Assembly: GCA_964519355.1 (NCBI GenBank)
Contig: CAZFJW010000015.1
Coordinates: 1-21,751, forward strand
Origin: CAZBEA01 sp964519355
Lineage (GTDB): Bacteria > Patescibacteriota > Microgenomatia > Levybacterales > GWA1-39-11
Direction: 5' to 3'
DNA: 21,751 nt
The notes under the pieces were generated by a model. The model ran no database searches, was not told where the DNA came from, and saw nothing but the letters and a program-made list of their open reading frames with translations. Of this stretch, positions 1 through 7,383 are shown one piece after another. Positions within the stretch are counted from its first letter, which is position 1. The number at the start of each line of letters is the position of its first letter. Made by a program: the position numbers and the translations under genes.

Positions 1-2
1 TA

Positions 3-2132
3 AAATTTATAGGGTCAAGCGGGTATGGAACACTTGAGGATGCAGTGCGTGCCTTAACGTATGCTGAGATGATGGGATTTGAAATTACAAATAATAGCTG
101 GGCCGGAGGAGGTTATTCACAGGCGTTGTATGATGCGATATCTGCTGCAAATTCAAACGGTCATCTTTTTGTTGCAGCAGCGGGAAATAGTTCTCAGAAT
201 ATGGATAGTACCCCTGACTATCCAGCTGGATATAACTTAGACAACATAATCTCAGTTGCGGCAACTGACAGTTCAGACGAAATGGCGTATTTTTCAAATT
301 ATGGCGCGATGAGTGTTGATCTGGGCGCGCCTGGGGTATTTGTCTACTCAACAGTTCCAAAAGGAATGTGTATTTTATGTTCACCTTCTGGATATAGTTA
401 TTTGAGTGGTACATCAATGGCTTCACCGCATGTAGCAGGAGCAGCAGCACTTCTTTGGACACAAAGGCCAACACTTTCCAATCTTGGTGTTAAAAATGCA
501 ATCCTTGCCGGAACAGATCCTGTTTCATCACTTTTTGGTAAGACAGTAAGTGGGGGAAGGCTAAATCTTTACAATCTTTTCGACAATGACTCAACACCTC
601 CAAATGCTATAACAAACCTTTCGGTATTTGATAAAACATTTAGCACGATAACCCTCCAATGGACTGCGGTCGGGGATGATGGCGTAATTGGACGTGCCAA
701 AAAATACGATGTACGGTATTCAACAAGCCCAATTACAAATATCAATTTTGCCAATGCTCAAAAAGCAGGAATTGTTCCTCCGCCATCAGTTCCTGGCACA
801 CTTGAAAGCGTTGTCGTAAAGGGACTTTCTCCAAACACTTCATATTATTTTGCTGTGAAGGTATCGGATAATGTATCAAATACTTCGGGAATTTCCAACA
901 TTGCATCAGGAAAGACTTTGGTAGCAGATATTTTTTTCAATGATACAGTCTCCTCAGATACAACAAATTGGGTAGTTGAGGGTGATAATGGAATGGGTGG
1001 TGGTGCCTTATGGCATGTAACAACAAGACGATCCCAGAGTCCGACACGATCTTTATACTATGGAAGTGAGACGACCGGGAATTTTAATACGGGAGCCCCA
1101 AATAAGGGATCTGTGATATCTCCATCAATTAGTCTTTTGGCCAGCAAAAATAGCCAGCTTTCATTCCAGCAATTCCTGGATAAAGAGGCTGGGTTAAGTT
1201 ATGATAAAACGCAGATTTTTGTATCAGAGGACAATGGTACGAGCTGGGTTGAGATCTTCTTTGGAACGCCAACTGAGGGAGTTTGGAAAAATGAGGTTTT
1301 GGATTTATCAGCATACGATGGAAAGACTATAAAAATAAAATTTAATTTTGACACAATCGATGCGGTTCTGAATGATTTTGAAGGGTGGTTCCTAGATGAT
1401 ATTGTGGTCCGCGGGCAAAAAATCAGCGTTCCGCCGGTTGCTGATGCAGGACCTGATCAAAATGGCGCAACAGGACAATCTCTTAATTTTAGCGGCGCAG
1501 CCTCGACTGATCCAGATGGGACTATTACTTCCTATCTTTGGAATTTTGGGGATGGAGCAACTGCGTCTGGAAAGATGGTATCTCACGCGTATTCAAATGC
1601 GGGAACATATCTCGTAAAACTTAAAGTTCAGGATAATGTCGGACTTGTCGATGAGGATGAACTGTCTGTTACTGTTGTTAGTGTTCCGACGACGGTTTTC
1701 TCAGATAGTTTTGAAATAAAAGAGTGGAATAATTTATGGACTGAAGACTCACAAAATGACTGGTCACGTGCACGTCAAAGAGGAGTCGGGAGTAAGTATT
1801 CTGCAGAAATTGACGGATCCGCAAATGATGCGCAATTGATCTCAATCCCAATTAATTTAGGACTTAAGAAAAATGCCGAAATTTCATTTTCCTGGTATAT
1901 TGAAAACACTTTTGATGCAGGAGAATATGTAGCATTTGATGTTTCGACAGATAATGGCGCAACATGGGTGGAAAAATCACGAATACGGGGAGATGTGGAT
2001 CCAGAGAACAAATGGGCGCAGGTTAATTTGGTACTTACGAATATAAACAATCTTAAAATTCGCTTCCGTGGTAAAGTCTCCAGTTCTACAGAGGATGCAA
2101 ATGTAGATGTTGTAACTGTGACTGCATACTGA
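3..2132 (+). CDS. Secreted subtilisin-like serine protease (S8), 3' part only
   Basis: The frame is open at the left edge, so this is the C-terminal 709 residues of a larger protein; the GTG at 45 is internal. The visible part has the S8 oxyanion region (NNSWAGGGYSQ, then AAAGNSSQN, visible residue 62 Asn) and the nucleophile motif GTSMASPHVAGAAALL (Ser about 138). The catalytic Asp and His should lie upstream, outside the window. After the protease come an FN3-like module (about 185-305), a MAM/immune-inhibitor-like beta-sandwich ending GWFLDDIVVRG (about 306-475), a PKD domain (PPVADAGPDQ to LSVTVV, with the WNFGDG motif, about 478-560) and a final beta-sandwich of about 145 residues. There is no C-terminal membrane anchor or sorting signal. 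The family is usually exported; the modular tail suggests binding to surface polymers or protein. Substrate unknown. S8 assignment is very sure, module boundaries are approximate. Confidence 0.95.
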   Translation, partial: KFIGSSGYGTLEDAVRALTYAEMMGFEITNNSWAGGGYSQALYDAISAANSNGHLFVAAAGNSSQNMDSTPDYPAGYNLDNIISVAATDSSDEMAYFSNYGAMSVDLGAPGVFVYSTVPKGMCILCSPSGYSYLSGTSMASPHVAGAAALLWTQRPTLSNLGVKNAILAGTDPVSSLFGKTVSGGRLNLYNLFDNDSTPPNAITNLSVFDKTFSTITLQWTAVGDDGVIGRAKKYDVRYSTSPITNINFANAQKAGIVPPPSVPGTLESVVVKGLSPNTSYYFAVKVSDNVSNTSGISNIASGKTLVADIFFNDTVSSDTTNWVVEGDNGMGGGALWHVTTRRSQSPTRSLYYGSETTGNFNTGAPNKGSVISPSISLLASKNSQLSFQQFLDKEAGLSYDKTQIFVSEDNGTSWVEIFFGTPTEGVWKNEVLDLSAYDGKTIKIKFNFDTIDAVLNDFEGWFLDDIVVRGQKISVPPVADAGPDQNGATGQSLNFSGAASTDPDGTITSYLWNFGDGATASGKMVSHAYSNAGTYLVKLKVQDNVGLVDEDELSVTVVSVPTTVFSDSFEIKEWNNLWTEDSQNDWSRARQRGVGSKYSAEIDGSANDAQLISIPINLGLKKNAEISFSWYIENTFDAGEYVAFDVSTDNGATWVEKSRIRGDVDPENKWAQVNLVLTNINNLKIRFRGKVSSSTEDANVDVVTVTAY

Positions 2133-2183
2133 CGCAAAAAAATTACCTTCTTTATATCGTATTGCCCAATTAAGATATTTGAA

Positions 2184-2212
2184 TTGAAAAATACAAAATT
2201 ATAGGATATAAT
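2184..2212 (+). promoter_or_regulatory. Sigma70-type promoter giving a leaderless start
   Basis: TTGAAA at 2184-2189, 17-nt spacer, TATAAT at 2207-2212. The ATG of the ATP-grasp gene begins 6 nt after the -10 box, so the expected transcription start falls on or next to the start codon. No Shine-Dalgarno is present. Confidence 0.8.
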
Positions 2213-2218
2213 CGCCCG

Positions 2219-3751
2219 ATGAGTATTGAGATGCTGGGTCACAAGCCAGAGCAACTTGTTTTTACACTTGGGAATGAATGCATGCTCCAGGGTGGGATGA
2301 TTGAACGCGGACTCCAAAAGTTAGGTGTTCAGGAGCAAGTACAAGTTCAGACCGGAATAGAATTCCGCGACAGTGCGGAATTCTCGGATACGAGAACTTT
2401 TGCACTTACTTCATTTAATGAGATAAGTATTGCCCTTGCTTTGTCTGAACGTGACATGACGCAAGAGCAAAGAGAGCAGATGAAAGTCTTGATAGTACCC
2501 AGTGGATACCGTACAAAAGGTATTAGTGAGGATAGGGACACGGGAACGATTTGGACTAGCGGGTTTTGGATGGCCGAAAACGGTGTTTTTAAGAGAATTC
2601 AAGTTTCAAGCCCGATTCCAATAGATGGAGTACTTGATATTTTTACTCCAGTGGAGGGTGAAGTAGCAAAAAAGTATACGGCAAAAGATGACCAGGTCGA
2701 TTTGGCAAGCGAAGACAAAATTCGCACAAAAGAAATTTTTGCCGCAGATGGAGTCGCCGTTCCCAAAGGAGTTGGAATTAGGTCAGGAGATAGAAATGCC
2801 TTATGGAAATTTTATTCATTTATGTTTCAAAACCCAGATATCGAATGGCTCGTAGGAAAGGAGAACTCGACTTCCATGGGAGAGGGAATTTTTATGGTTC
2901 ATGGTGATGAAGAAGTGCCGCTTGAGCTTTTTGGGACAATGGTTTATGACTATGCTGAGGGAAATCATGGAAAAGATCTTGTTGTTGAAGAACGTGTATT
3001 GCCATATCAGCATCCAAATATCGGGGTTTTAAAAGAAATACTTGGTACAGAAAATGACGTTGATTATAATTTTAGAGTCCTTGTAACAACTGATGCCCAA
3101 GATCCTCAAGTCATTGATGCAGAAATTCGAATGAGAGAATTCGGGGATGATCCCGTGAATATTTCAGTTGATGCCAAGGCTGCGCGGCTCGATGTTTTGC
3201 AAGACAGCGAGCTTAATGAGCGTATATATGAGGCTTCACGGAATGCAGTCCGAGCACTTGTCAGACATGAGCTTGGAGAAAATGGCAGTACAGTAGGATA
3301 CATGGGAACTGATGTTATTCTTGATAAAGAAGGCATGCCTATTGTTTTGGAAGTGAATGGGTCTCAGTCAGGGGGGTTGGGGACTCTTACGAGACTTGAT
3401 GGAAGAATTCCGAAGTCAATTGGTCATGTGTATTTGCCTCACGTTATCCCACAATTGGAGGAAAAATTCCGATCACGCCAAGCGTGTCCAGAATGGCTTT
3501 TGCAAGTTCCATCAACACCAGAGGATCGGATCGGTTGTCTCAATCAGTACATTTCAAATGAAGACTGGCAGGGAACATATGATGTGATGCTGGATATTAT
3601 GCCTGAATTTGATGGAGATACGGATTGGTTTATAAATATGATGCGTTTTTTGGAAGTGAAGTTAGGGAAAGAACATGCAATGTTTGCATTCGACAAAAAA
3701 GAGAATTGGATGAAAGTAGCGCTTGCGCTATCCGTTGGTGGAGATATCTAA
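2219..3751 (+). CDS. ATP-grasp superfamily protein, unknown substrate
   Basis: 510 residues. The centre (about 160-395) reads as an ATP-grasp fold: SEDKIRTKEIFAADGVAVPKG (adenine-site Lys region, about 164-184), a glycine-containing loop at WLVGKENSTSMGEGIF (about 210-225), the linker strand LVVEERV (254-260), DYNFRVLV (282-289), and the metal-binding end GYMGTDVILDKEGMPIVLEVNG (360-381: Asp365, Glu378, Asn380). About 160 N-terminal residues hold a possible pre-grasp domain, and about 100 C-terminal residues after the fold are unassigned and helix-rich. ATP-grasp enzymes join a carboxylate to an amine or thiol through an acyl-phosphate; the substrate here cannot be told. The start is fixed by a strong promoter 6 nt upstream. 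The gene converges on the phosphopantetheinyl transferase with a 7-nt gap. Fold sure, function unknown. Confidence 0.85.
   Translation: MSIEMLGHKPEQLVFTLGNECMLQGGMIERGLQKLGVQEQVQVQTGIEFRDSAEFSDTRTFALTSFNEISIALALSERDMTQEQREQMKVLIVPSGYRTKGISEDRDTGTIWTSGFWMAENGVFKRIQVSSPIPIDGVLDIFTPVEGEVAKKYTAKDDQVDLASEDKIRTKEIFAADGVAVPKGVGIRSGDRNALWKFYSFMFQNPDIEWLVGKENSTSMGEGIFMVHGDEEVPLELFGTMVYDYAEGNHGKDLVVEERVLPYQHPNIGVLKEILGTENDVDYNFRVLVTTDAQDPQVIDAEIRMREFGDDPVNISVDAKAARLDVLQDSELNERIYEASRNAVRALVRHELGENGSTVGYMGTDVILDKEGMPIVLEVNGSQSGGLGTLTRLDGRIPKSIGHVYLPHVIPQLEEKFRSRQACPEWLLQVPSTPEDRIGCLNQYISNEDWQGTYDVMLDIMPEFDGDTDWFINMMRFLEVKLGKEHAMFAFDKKENWMKVALALSVGGDI
2359..2384. repeat. Perfect 10-bp inverted repeat inside the ATP-grasp CDS
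   Basis: AGAATTCCGC (2359-2368) and GCGGAATTCT (2375-2384) are exact reverse complements separated by GACAGT. They encode the near-repeat EF(R)DSAEF around codons 48-55 and would form a stable hairpin in the mRNA. It may be chance or an early-CDS regulatory hairpin. Confidence 0.7.
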
Positions 3752-3758
3752 GGAAAAT

Positions 3759-4454
3759 TTATCTGTGTGCGAGGACAAATGCGGCTACCGCTCCCTCAGA
3801 TTCTGCATGACGTATATGAAAATGAGCGAGTCTGAGTCTTTCCTGGTGTTCAAGAGCACCATCTGTCAGCTGGACGCTCATTATTCCATCTTCTTCGTGC
3901 GTAACAATAGTGTTCAGGTATGTACCATTTTTTAGACCGGTACCCAGAACCTTTGAAACTGCTTCTTTTGCTGCAAATCTTCGAGCCAATGATCTGGGAT
4001 CATTGTTATATTCGTCTATTTCGCTCTGAGCCATGATCTTTTTCAGACGAGGATTGCCGATATGTGCCCTCATTCGATCTACAGATGTAGTGTCCACACC
4101 AATTCGAACTCCTGGAAGTTCGCCCCGGTCAATAACACCAAATCCCAGAGAAATAGACTCAAAATGTGTAATACTAACCGGTACATCCAAAACCCCATTT
4201 TCAAAAAGTGATTGGAAAAGACCTTCTTCAAAATCCACGTATGGTCTTCCTGACTCGCGTTTGAGGATCGTTATTTCCTCAGGAATATGTGTAACGGGGA
4301 GGATGCTCGTCACAGCATTTCGAGCAGCGAGTCTCCCTGCATTGCTTGCCTCCTTTTTTTCACCAAATGGTACAATCCCAAGTCCCAGAGTTGGGAATTC
4401 TCCACCAAAAAGCGCCTGGGGATCCACTGCTTGAAATAATACTGTCTCAGCCAT
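3759..4454 (-). CDS. 4'-phosphopantetheinyl transferase, Sfp-like pseudo-dimer
   Basis: 231 residues, the length of Sfp/HetI-type enzymes rather than the roughly 125 residues of AcpS. The N-terminal half carries the Sfp-type layout: AARNAV (43-48), a GKP-like RESGRPYV (67-73), then VPVSITHFESISLGFGVI (91-108), which matches the SHS strand. The C-terminal half carries GVDTTSVDRM (119-128, first Mg-binding Asp) and ARRFAAKEAVSKVLGTGL (157-174, the F-x-x-KEA motif with the catalytic Glu). The family moves phosphopantetheine from CoA to a Ser of a carrier protein. No carrier protein gene is in the window. The second acidic residue of the usual GIDIE motif is replaced (GVDTT). It lies 39 nt downstream of the next gene on the same strand. 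TATAGA sits 6 nt before the ATG, so it may have its own leaderless promoter. Confidence 0.85.
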   Translation of the reverse strand: MAETVLFQAVDPQALFGGEFPTLGLGIVPFGEKKEASNAGRLAARNAVTSILPVTHIPEEITILKRESGRPYVDFEEGLFQSLFENGVLDVPVSITHFESISLGFGVIDRGELPGVRIGVDTTSVDRMRAHIGNPRLKKIMAQSEIDEYNNDPRSLARRFAAKEAVSKVLGTGLKNGTYLNTIVTHEEDGIMSVQLTDGALEHQERLRLAHFHIRHAESEGAVAAFVLAHR

Positions 4455-4493
4455 ATGAATTCTATAATTTAATAGTTAAAAAAGTATTTGTCA

Positions 4494-5792
4494 TTATTGT
4501 TCACCAGCTTCTTGGGTGAGATAGTTGAGAACAAGTTCTGGTACATAGATAAATTCATTTCTTTTATATCCATTTCTGATGAGCGCATCATGGACACTCT
4601 TTGAGAGAACGACCGGAATATAATCATCAACAGTTCGTGCAAGGGTCTGTTGTTCGGTCTGATCCTCAAAAATATCGTATCCTATTGTAAGAATTCCCTT
4701 TTTCTTAGTATCTTCTTTATATTTTAATTTTCCAAGCCTCTCAAAAAATCGTGCCTTATATTCTCGTATTCCTTCTTTTGTTGCGCGGAATACGATTTTG
4801 CGGCCATCTGCAAGTCCAATAATATGACTTAGAACTATGTCTGTTGGGTCGATAATTGAGATATTCGGGTATTTACCGGCAATTGTTTCAAGTGAAATTG
4901 TGTCTTCTGAATTTTTGAGTTTGCCAAATTTATCTTCTGATTGGACATAACTTTTATGGAATCTGTCACCCACAATTAAAATTCTTTTTGGCTTCCACTT
5001 ATTGGATTTTTCAATACTTCGTATATCCTGGCATAGAATGTCGAGTTTGTGTGGAGAGAGGTCATAGGCAGATCGTGATGGCAAAAATATCTGGTCGTCT
5101 TTCACAGGAAAGAAGACATATTCACCCGTATCCTTTTGACACGTTCTATCAATTACAGTTTCAAGATCTTCAAATGAGGAAGCAGGGTTATAAAAATTCC
5201 AGAGATCTGTGTATGAAGGGCGGGTCTGGGCAATGACCACAGAATTTACCGGATGATTGAGCGTAAATTGCATTCCGATAAAGTCTCCATTGCCTGTAAA
5301 GAGTACGGAATGACCTTTTGGGAGACTCAGATTCAGCGTTCCATTCTGTATATTTTGGGTAAGTTTGGCTTTGGCATCTTGAACGCGATCAATCCAGGTT
5401 TTTCTATCGAGTGCATCGATAAGTTTTTTAATTCCGACAAATCCAAAAGAATATAGCACGATGTTGGGAAGATGATAGAGGATGTTATTTTTACCGACTG
5501 GCTCGCCGATAATGTTCCAAATGTAGTCAGCGCCGCTGAGTACATGAGATGGAAGATTGGTCCAGGAAGGAAGGTGGGCGGCAGCACTATCTATCATTTC
5601 GGGGAATACTGCAAAAATAAATCCAGTAACTAAAGCTCCGGGAACTGCTGATTTTTTAAGAAGTCTTACAAGTTCCGGGTCTCTGTCTTCTTTCTCAAAC
5701 GAAGTAATAAGTTTTATTTCAGAAGGCGTTAGGGCGCGTTCTTCTGTCACCTTTTTGGCAATTGTTATGAGTTTGTTCTTTGAATGTTTCAC
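4494..5792 (-). CDS. Two-TM membrane protein of unknown function
   Basis: 432 residues; I do not recognise a family. Start is GTG (5792-5790), with TAAAAT 8 nt upstream and no convincing Shine-Dalgarno. The N-terminal 45 residues are charged (KKVTEERALTPSEIKLI). Two hydrophobic segments follow, about 49-66 (VPGALVTGFIFAVFPEMI) and 107-126 (HLPNIVLYSFGFVGIKKLI). The remaining 300 residues are soluble and alpha/beta in character, with glycine-containing strand-loop stretches (GHSVLFTGNGDFIG, RILIVGDRF) that resemble Rossmann-like folds such as the regulatory domains of K+ channels; this resemblance is only suggestive. The PPTase gene follows 39 nt downstream and the two may be co-transcribed. 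Coding is supported by length and consistent protein character. Confidence 0.75.
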   Translation of the reverse strand: MKHSKNKLITIAKKVTEERALTPSEIKLITSFEKEDRDPELVRLLKKSAVPGALVTGFIFAVFPEMIDSAAAHLPSWTNLPSHVLSGADYIWNIIGEPVGKNNILYHLPNIVLYSFGFVGIKKLIDALDRKTWIDRVQDAKAKLTQNIQNGTLNLSLPKGHSVLFTGNGDFIGMQFTLNHPVNSVVIAQTRPSYTDLWNFYNPASSFEDLETVIDRTCQKDTGEYVFFPVKDDQIFLPSRSAYDLSPHKLDILCQDIRSIEKSNKWKPKRILIVGDRFHKSYVQSEDKFGKLKNSEDTISLETIAGKYPNISIIDPTDIVLSHIIGLADGRKIVFRATKEGIREYKARFFERLGKLKYKEDTKKKGILTIGYDIFEDQTEQQTLARTVDDYIPVVLSKSVHDALIRNGYKRNEFIYVPELVLNYLTQEAGEQ

Positions 5793-5839
5793 TTGTGCGT
5801 ATTTTACCTCAAAATACCCAAAAAAGAAACCTATAAGAG

Positions 5840-6505
5840 TTACATTGTTTGATCTTGGGATTTTTCAAAGAGTGATGAGAGAATCTCAAAACCTCTGTGA
5901 ACATTTTTTTCTTCAAAAAAAAGTGTAAATTCACGGCTGGTTGAGGCGCATTGCAGAATATTGATTCCCTCCCATGCAAGAGATTTCAGGAAGAAATAAT
6001 ACACACCCGGAGTGTCTGAAATGTTTTGTGAAAGATAGATAGTGATAAGCGCACAATTTGGAATTTGGGAAATATACAGTTTTTTCCCGATGTGACGCGC
6101 GATTTCTGGAGTCAAGGAACTTGAGACTGCGATAACAATCTCAGATGACCCGATCGTTATAGAATGGAATGTTCCCTTGACTCTATTTACAAATAAATTG
6201 CGGATCGCATCTTCTGATTCTTTTGTTCTCTGAACTATCGTAAGCGTGAGGCCAGAGCGGACAAGCATTTCAGGTGTATTTTGGAACAGAATTGATTTGG
6301 AGTATTTAGGGGCAAGGTCTGATTCTAGGCGGCGAATGGCCATAACAATTGCACCAGTTGATACTTTTTTAAATACCAGCTGCTCAAGTTCAGGACGAAT
6401 GTATTCGGCAAGAGCAGTGTGATTGATTAATTTTTTGGAGAGTGCTTCTGAGAGATAACGCGAGCGTTCAATGATAATTTTAACTCCGTCCGGTACTGTT
6501 CTCAT
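5840..6505 (-). CDS. HTH-like plus ACT-domain protein, probable amino-acid-responsive regulator
   Basis: 221 residues. Residues 155-215 read as an ACT domain of the aspartokinase kind: DTPGVYYFFLKSLAWEGINILQ, then CASTSREFTLFFEEKNVHRGFEIL, with the classic PGV..., GINI... and final helix. Residues 85-150 may be a second, degenerate ACT unit. Residues 1-75 are helical and basic (ALAEYIRPELEQLVFKKVSTGAIVMAIRRLE), compatible with a winged-helix DNA-binding region, though I cannot prove this. ACT domains bind small ligands, typically amino acids. No aspartokinase catalytic domain is present, so this is not the enzyme. It is transcribed divergently from the small gene at 6628 and has a good promoter. 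Family fairly sure, role inferred. Confidence 0.75.
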   Translation of the reverse strand: MRTVPDGVKIIIERSRYLSEALSKKLINHTALAEYIRPELEQLVFKKVSTGAIVMAIRRLESDLAPKYSKSILFQNTPEMLVRSGLTLTIVQRTKESEDAIRNLFVNRVKGTFHSITIGSSEIVIAVSSSLTPEIARHIGKKLYISQIPNCALITIYLSQNISDTPGVYYFFLKSLAWEGINILQCASTSREFTLFFEEKNVHRGFEILSSLFEKSQDQTM

Positions 6506-6514
6506 GTTGTTAGT

Positions 6515-6542
6515 ATTTTAACAAAAATTCATGTTTTGTAAA
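6515..6542 (-). promoter_or_regulatory. Promoter of the ACT-domain gene
   Basis: On the minus strand TTTACA (6542-6537), 16-nt spacer, TAAAAT (6520-6515). The ATG at 6505 starts 9 nt after the -10 box, leaving at most a 2-3 nt leader and no Shine-Dalgarno. Confidence 0.65.
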
Positions 6543-6556
6543 AAAATATATGAAAA

Positions 6557-6585
6557 TTGACTTCAAAAGGGGCGCGTCATAGCAT
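6557..6585 (+). promoter_or_regulatory. Promoter of the 77-aa gene
   Basis: TTGACT (6557-6562), 17-nt spacer, TAGCAT (6580-6585). Expected start near 6592, giving a leader of about 36 nt that contains GGGAGGTGAT. It is divergent from the ACT-gene promoter, with 14 nt between the two -35 boxes. Confidence 0.6.
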
Positions 6586-6627
6586 TGAGTAGCATGGCAG
6601 GTATGAAGGGAGGTGATAAGAAAGTAT

Positions 6628-6861
6628 ATGAATAAGGAAGGTGCAGGAATTGAATACACTCATGAAGATATTAAACAGATTGCAGGTGGGGATGATGGCT
6701 TTTGTTTTAGGGGTCCAGAAGAACAGGATCCACTCGGACAACTTTTTTTGGACATACAGAATGTTAATTTTGGAAGTGGTGTTATCTTTGATGCGTCCGT
6801 TCAGGGAAATACAGTTATTCCTAATGGTGAATCTGTAAAAACCGCGGATAATTCTCAATAG
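6628..6861 (+). CDS. Small acidic protein of unknown function (77 aa)
   Basis: I do not recognise it. The ATG at 6628 is preceded by GGGAGGTGAT (6608-6616... ), a near-full anti-SD match, but GGAGG ends 14 nt before the ATG, longer than the 8-10 nt of the other SD-led genes here. The protein is acidic with no membrane segment or signal peptide. The N-terminal half is helical and charged (YTHEDIKQIAGGDDG) and the C-terminal half is polar and beta-like, ending in a flexible tail. It has a single Cys (26). Promoter, SD and a clean stop support expression. It is followed by a 14-bp palindrome and the YCII-family gene. Confidence 0.6.
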   Translation: MNKEGAGIEYTHEDIKQIAGGDDGFCFRGPEEQDPLGQLFLDIQNVNFGSGVIFDASVQGNTVIPNGESVKTADNSQ

Positions 6862-6871
6862 AAAACAGAAT

Positions 6872-6885
6872 AGTCTGGCCAGACT
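6872..6885. promoter_or_regulatory. Perfect 14-bp palindrome, possible operator
   Basis: AGTCTGGCCAGACT is a perfect palindrome with no loop, lying 10 nt after the stop of the 77-aa gene and about 64 nt before the YCII-family start. The lack of a loop and of a T-tract argues against a terminator and for a dimeric protein binding site. Confidence 0.45.
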
Positions 6886-6949
6886 TATAAATAGAATTAT
6901 TGCATTTTTGAAATAGTTTGAATACTAATTGAAAGGAGGTGAAGTGAAA

Positions 6950-7279
6950 ATGAAAAAATTTTTATTACTCTATAAATCTTCTGTTTCTGCTGAGGAAATG
7001 ATGAAAAATTCTGATCCTGAGGCTGGAAAGAAAATGATGGAGGCGTGGATGCAATGGTTTCAAAAAGTTGGAAGCGCTGTCGTTGATGGTGGCAACCCGA
7101 CGCAAGCTGTTGCAACTGTTGGTTCTAAATTCAAAGACGAAGGACATATTGGGGGATACTCAATTATTCAAGCTGAGAATTTGGAAAAAGCAAAAGAAAT
7201 GCTTGACGGTCATCCACATCTTATGATGGATGGAAATTCTATTGAGGTTTTGGAAATTCTTCCGATGCCTGGAATGTAA
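6950..7279 (+). CDS. YCII-related (YciI-like, DGPF) domain protein
   Basis: 109 residues, the usual single-domain length. It opens with the typical strand MKKFLLLYKSS, then a helix EEMMKNSDPEAGKKMMEAWMQWFQKVG, then AVVDGGNPT..., GGYSIIQAENLEKAKEMLDGHPHLM and IEVLEILPM, the order expected of the ferredoxin-like YCII fold with the conserved G-HPHL stretch. Members are small dimeric alpha/beta proteins, some with enzymatic roles, most uncharacterised; the function here is unknown. The ATG at 6950 is chosen over upstream TTG/GTG codons because AGGAGGTGA (6934-6942) sits 7 nt before it and the fold begins right there. A clear hairpin terminator follows 15 nt after the stop. Confidence 0.88.
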   Translation: MKKFLLLYKSSVSAEEMMKNSDPEAGKKMMEAWMQWFQKVGSAVVDGGNPTQAVATVGSKFKDEGHIGGYSIIQAENLEKAKEMLDGHPHLMMDGNSIEVLEILPMPGM

Positions 7280-7294
7280 TCAATCTTTACATAG

Positions 7295-7328
7295 AAATAT
7301 CCCACTCGAAAGGGTGGGATATTTTATT
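7295..7328 (+). terminator. Intrinsic terminator after the YCII-family gene
   Basis: 11-bp perfect stem AAATATCCCAC (7295-7305) / GTGGGATATTT (7314-7324) with an 8-nt loop. It is followed by only a short T stretch, so termination strength is uncertain. Confidence 0.7.
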
Positions 7329-7371
7329 GAGTGGGAAAGATTATAAAATAACGTGCAATTTTTGCATGTAA

Positions 7372-7377
7372 TATAAT
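7372..7377 (+). promoter_or_regulatory. -10 box of the Ham1-family gene, leaderless
   Basis: TATAAT ends 6 nt before the ATG at 7384, as in the ATP-grasp gene. I see no convincing -35 box at 16-18 nt. Confidence 0.55.
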
Positions 7378-7383
7378 TGATTT

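Noticed and set aside
45..47. GTG at 45 as start of the protease
   Set aside because: The frame stays open to the left edge and the preceding residues (GTLEDAVRAL) are typical S8 sequence, so this is internal.
1775..2317. 180-codon minus-strand frame across the protease end
   Set aside because: Antisense to protease and ATP-grasp genes, no motif and no start signal.
4033..4434. 133-codon plus-strand frame
   Set aside because: Shadow of the PPTase gene, which has clear motifs on the minus strand.
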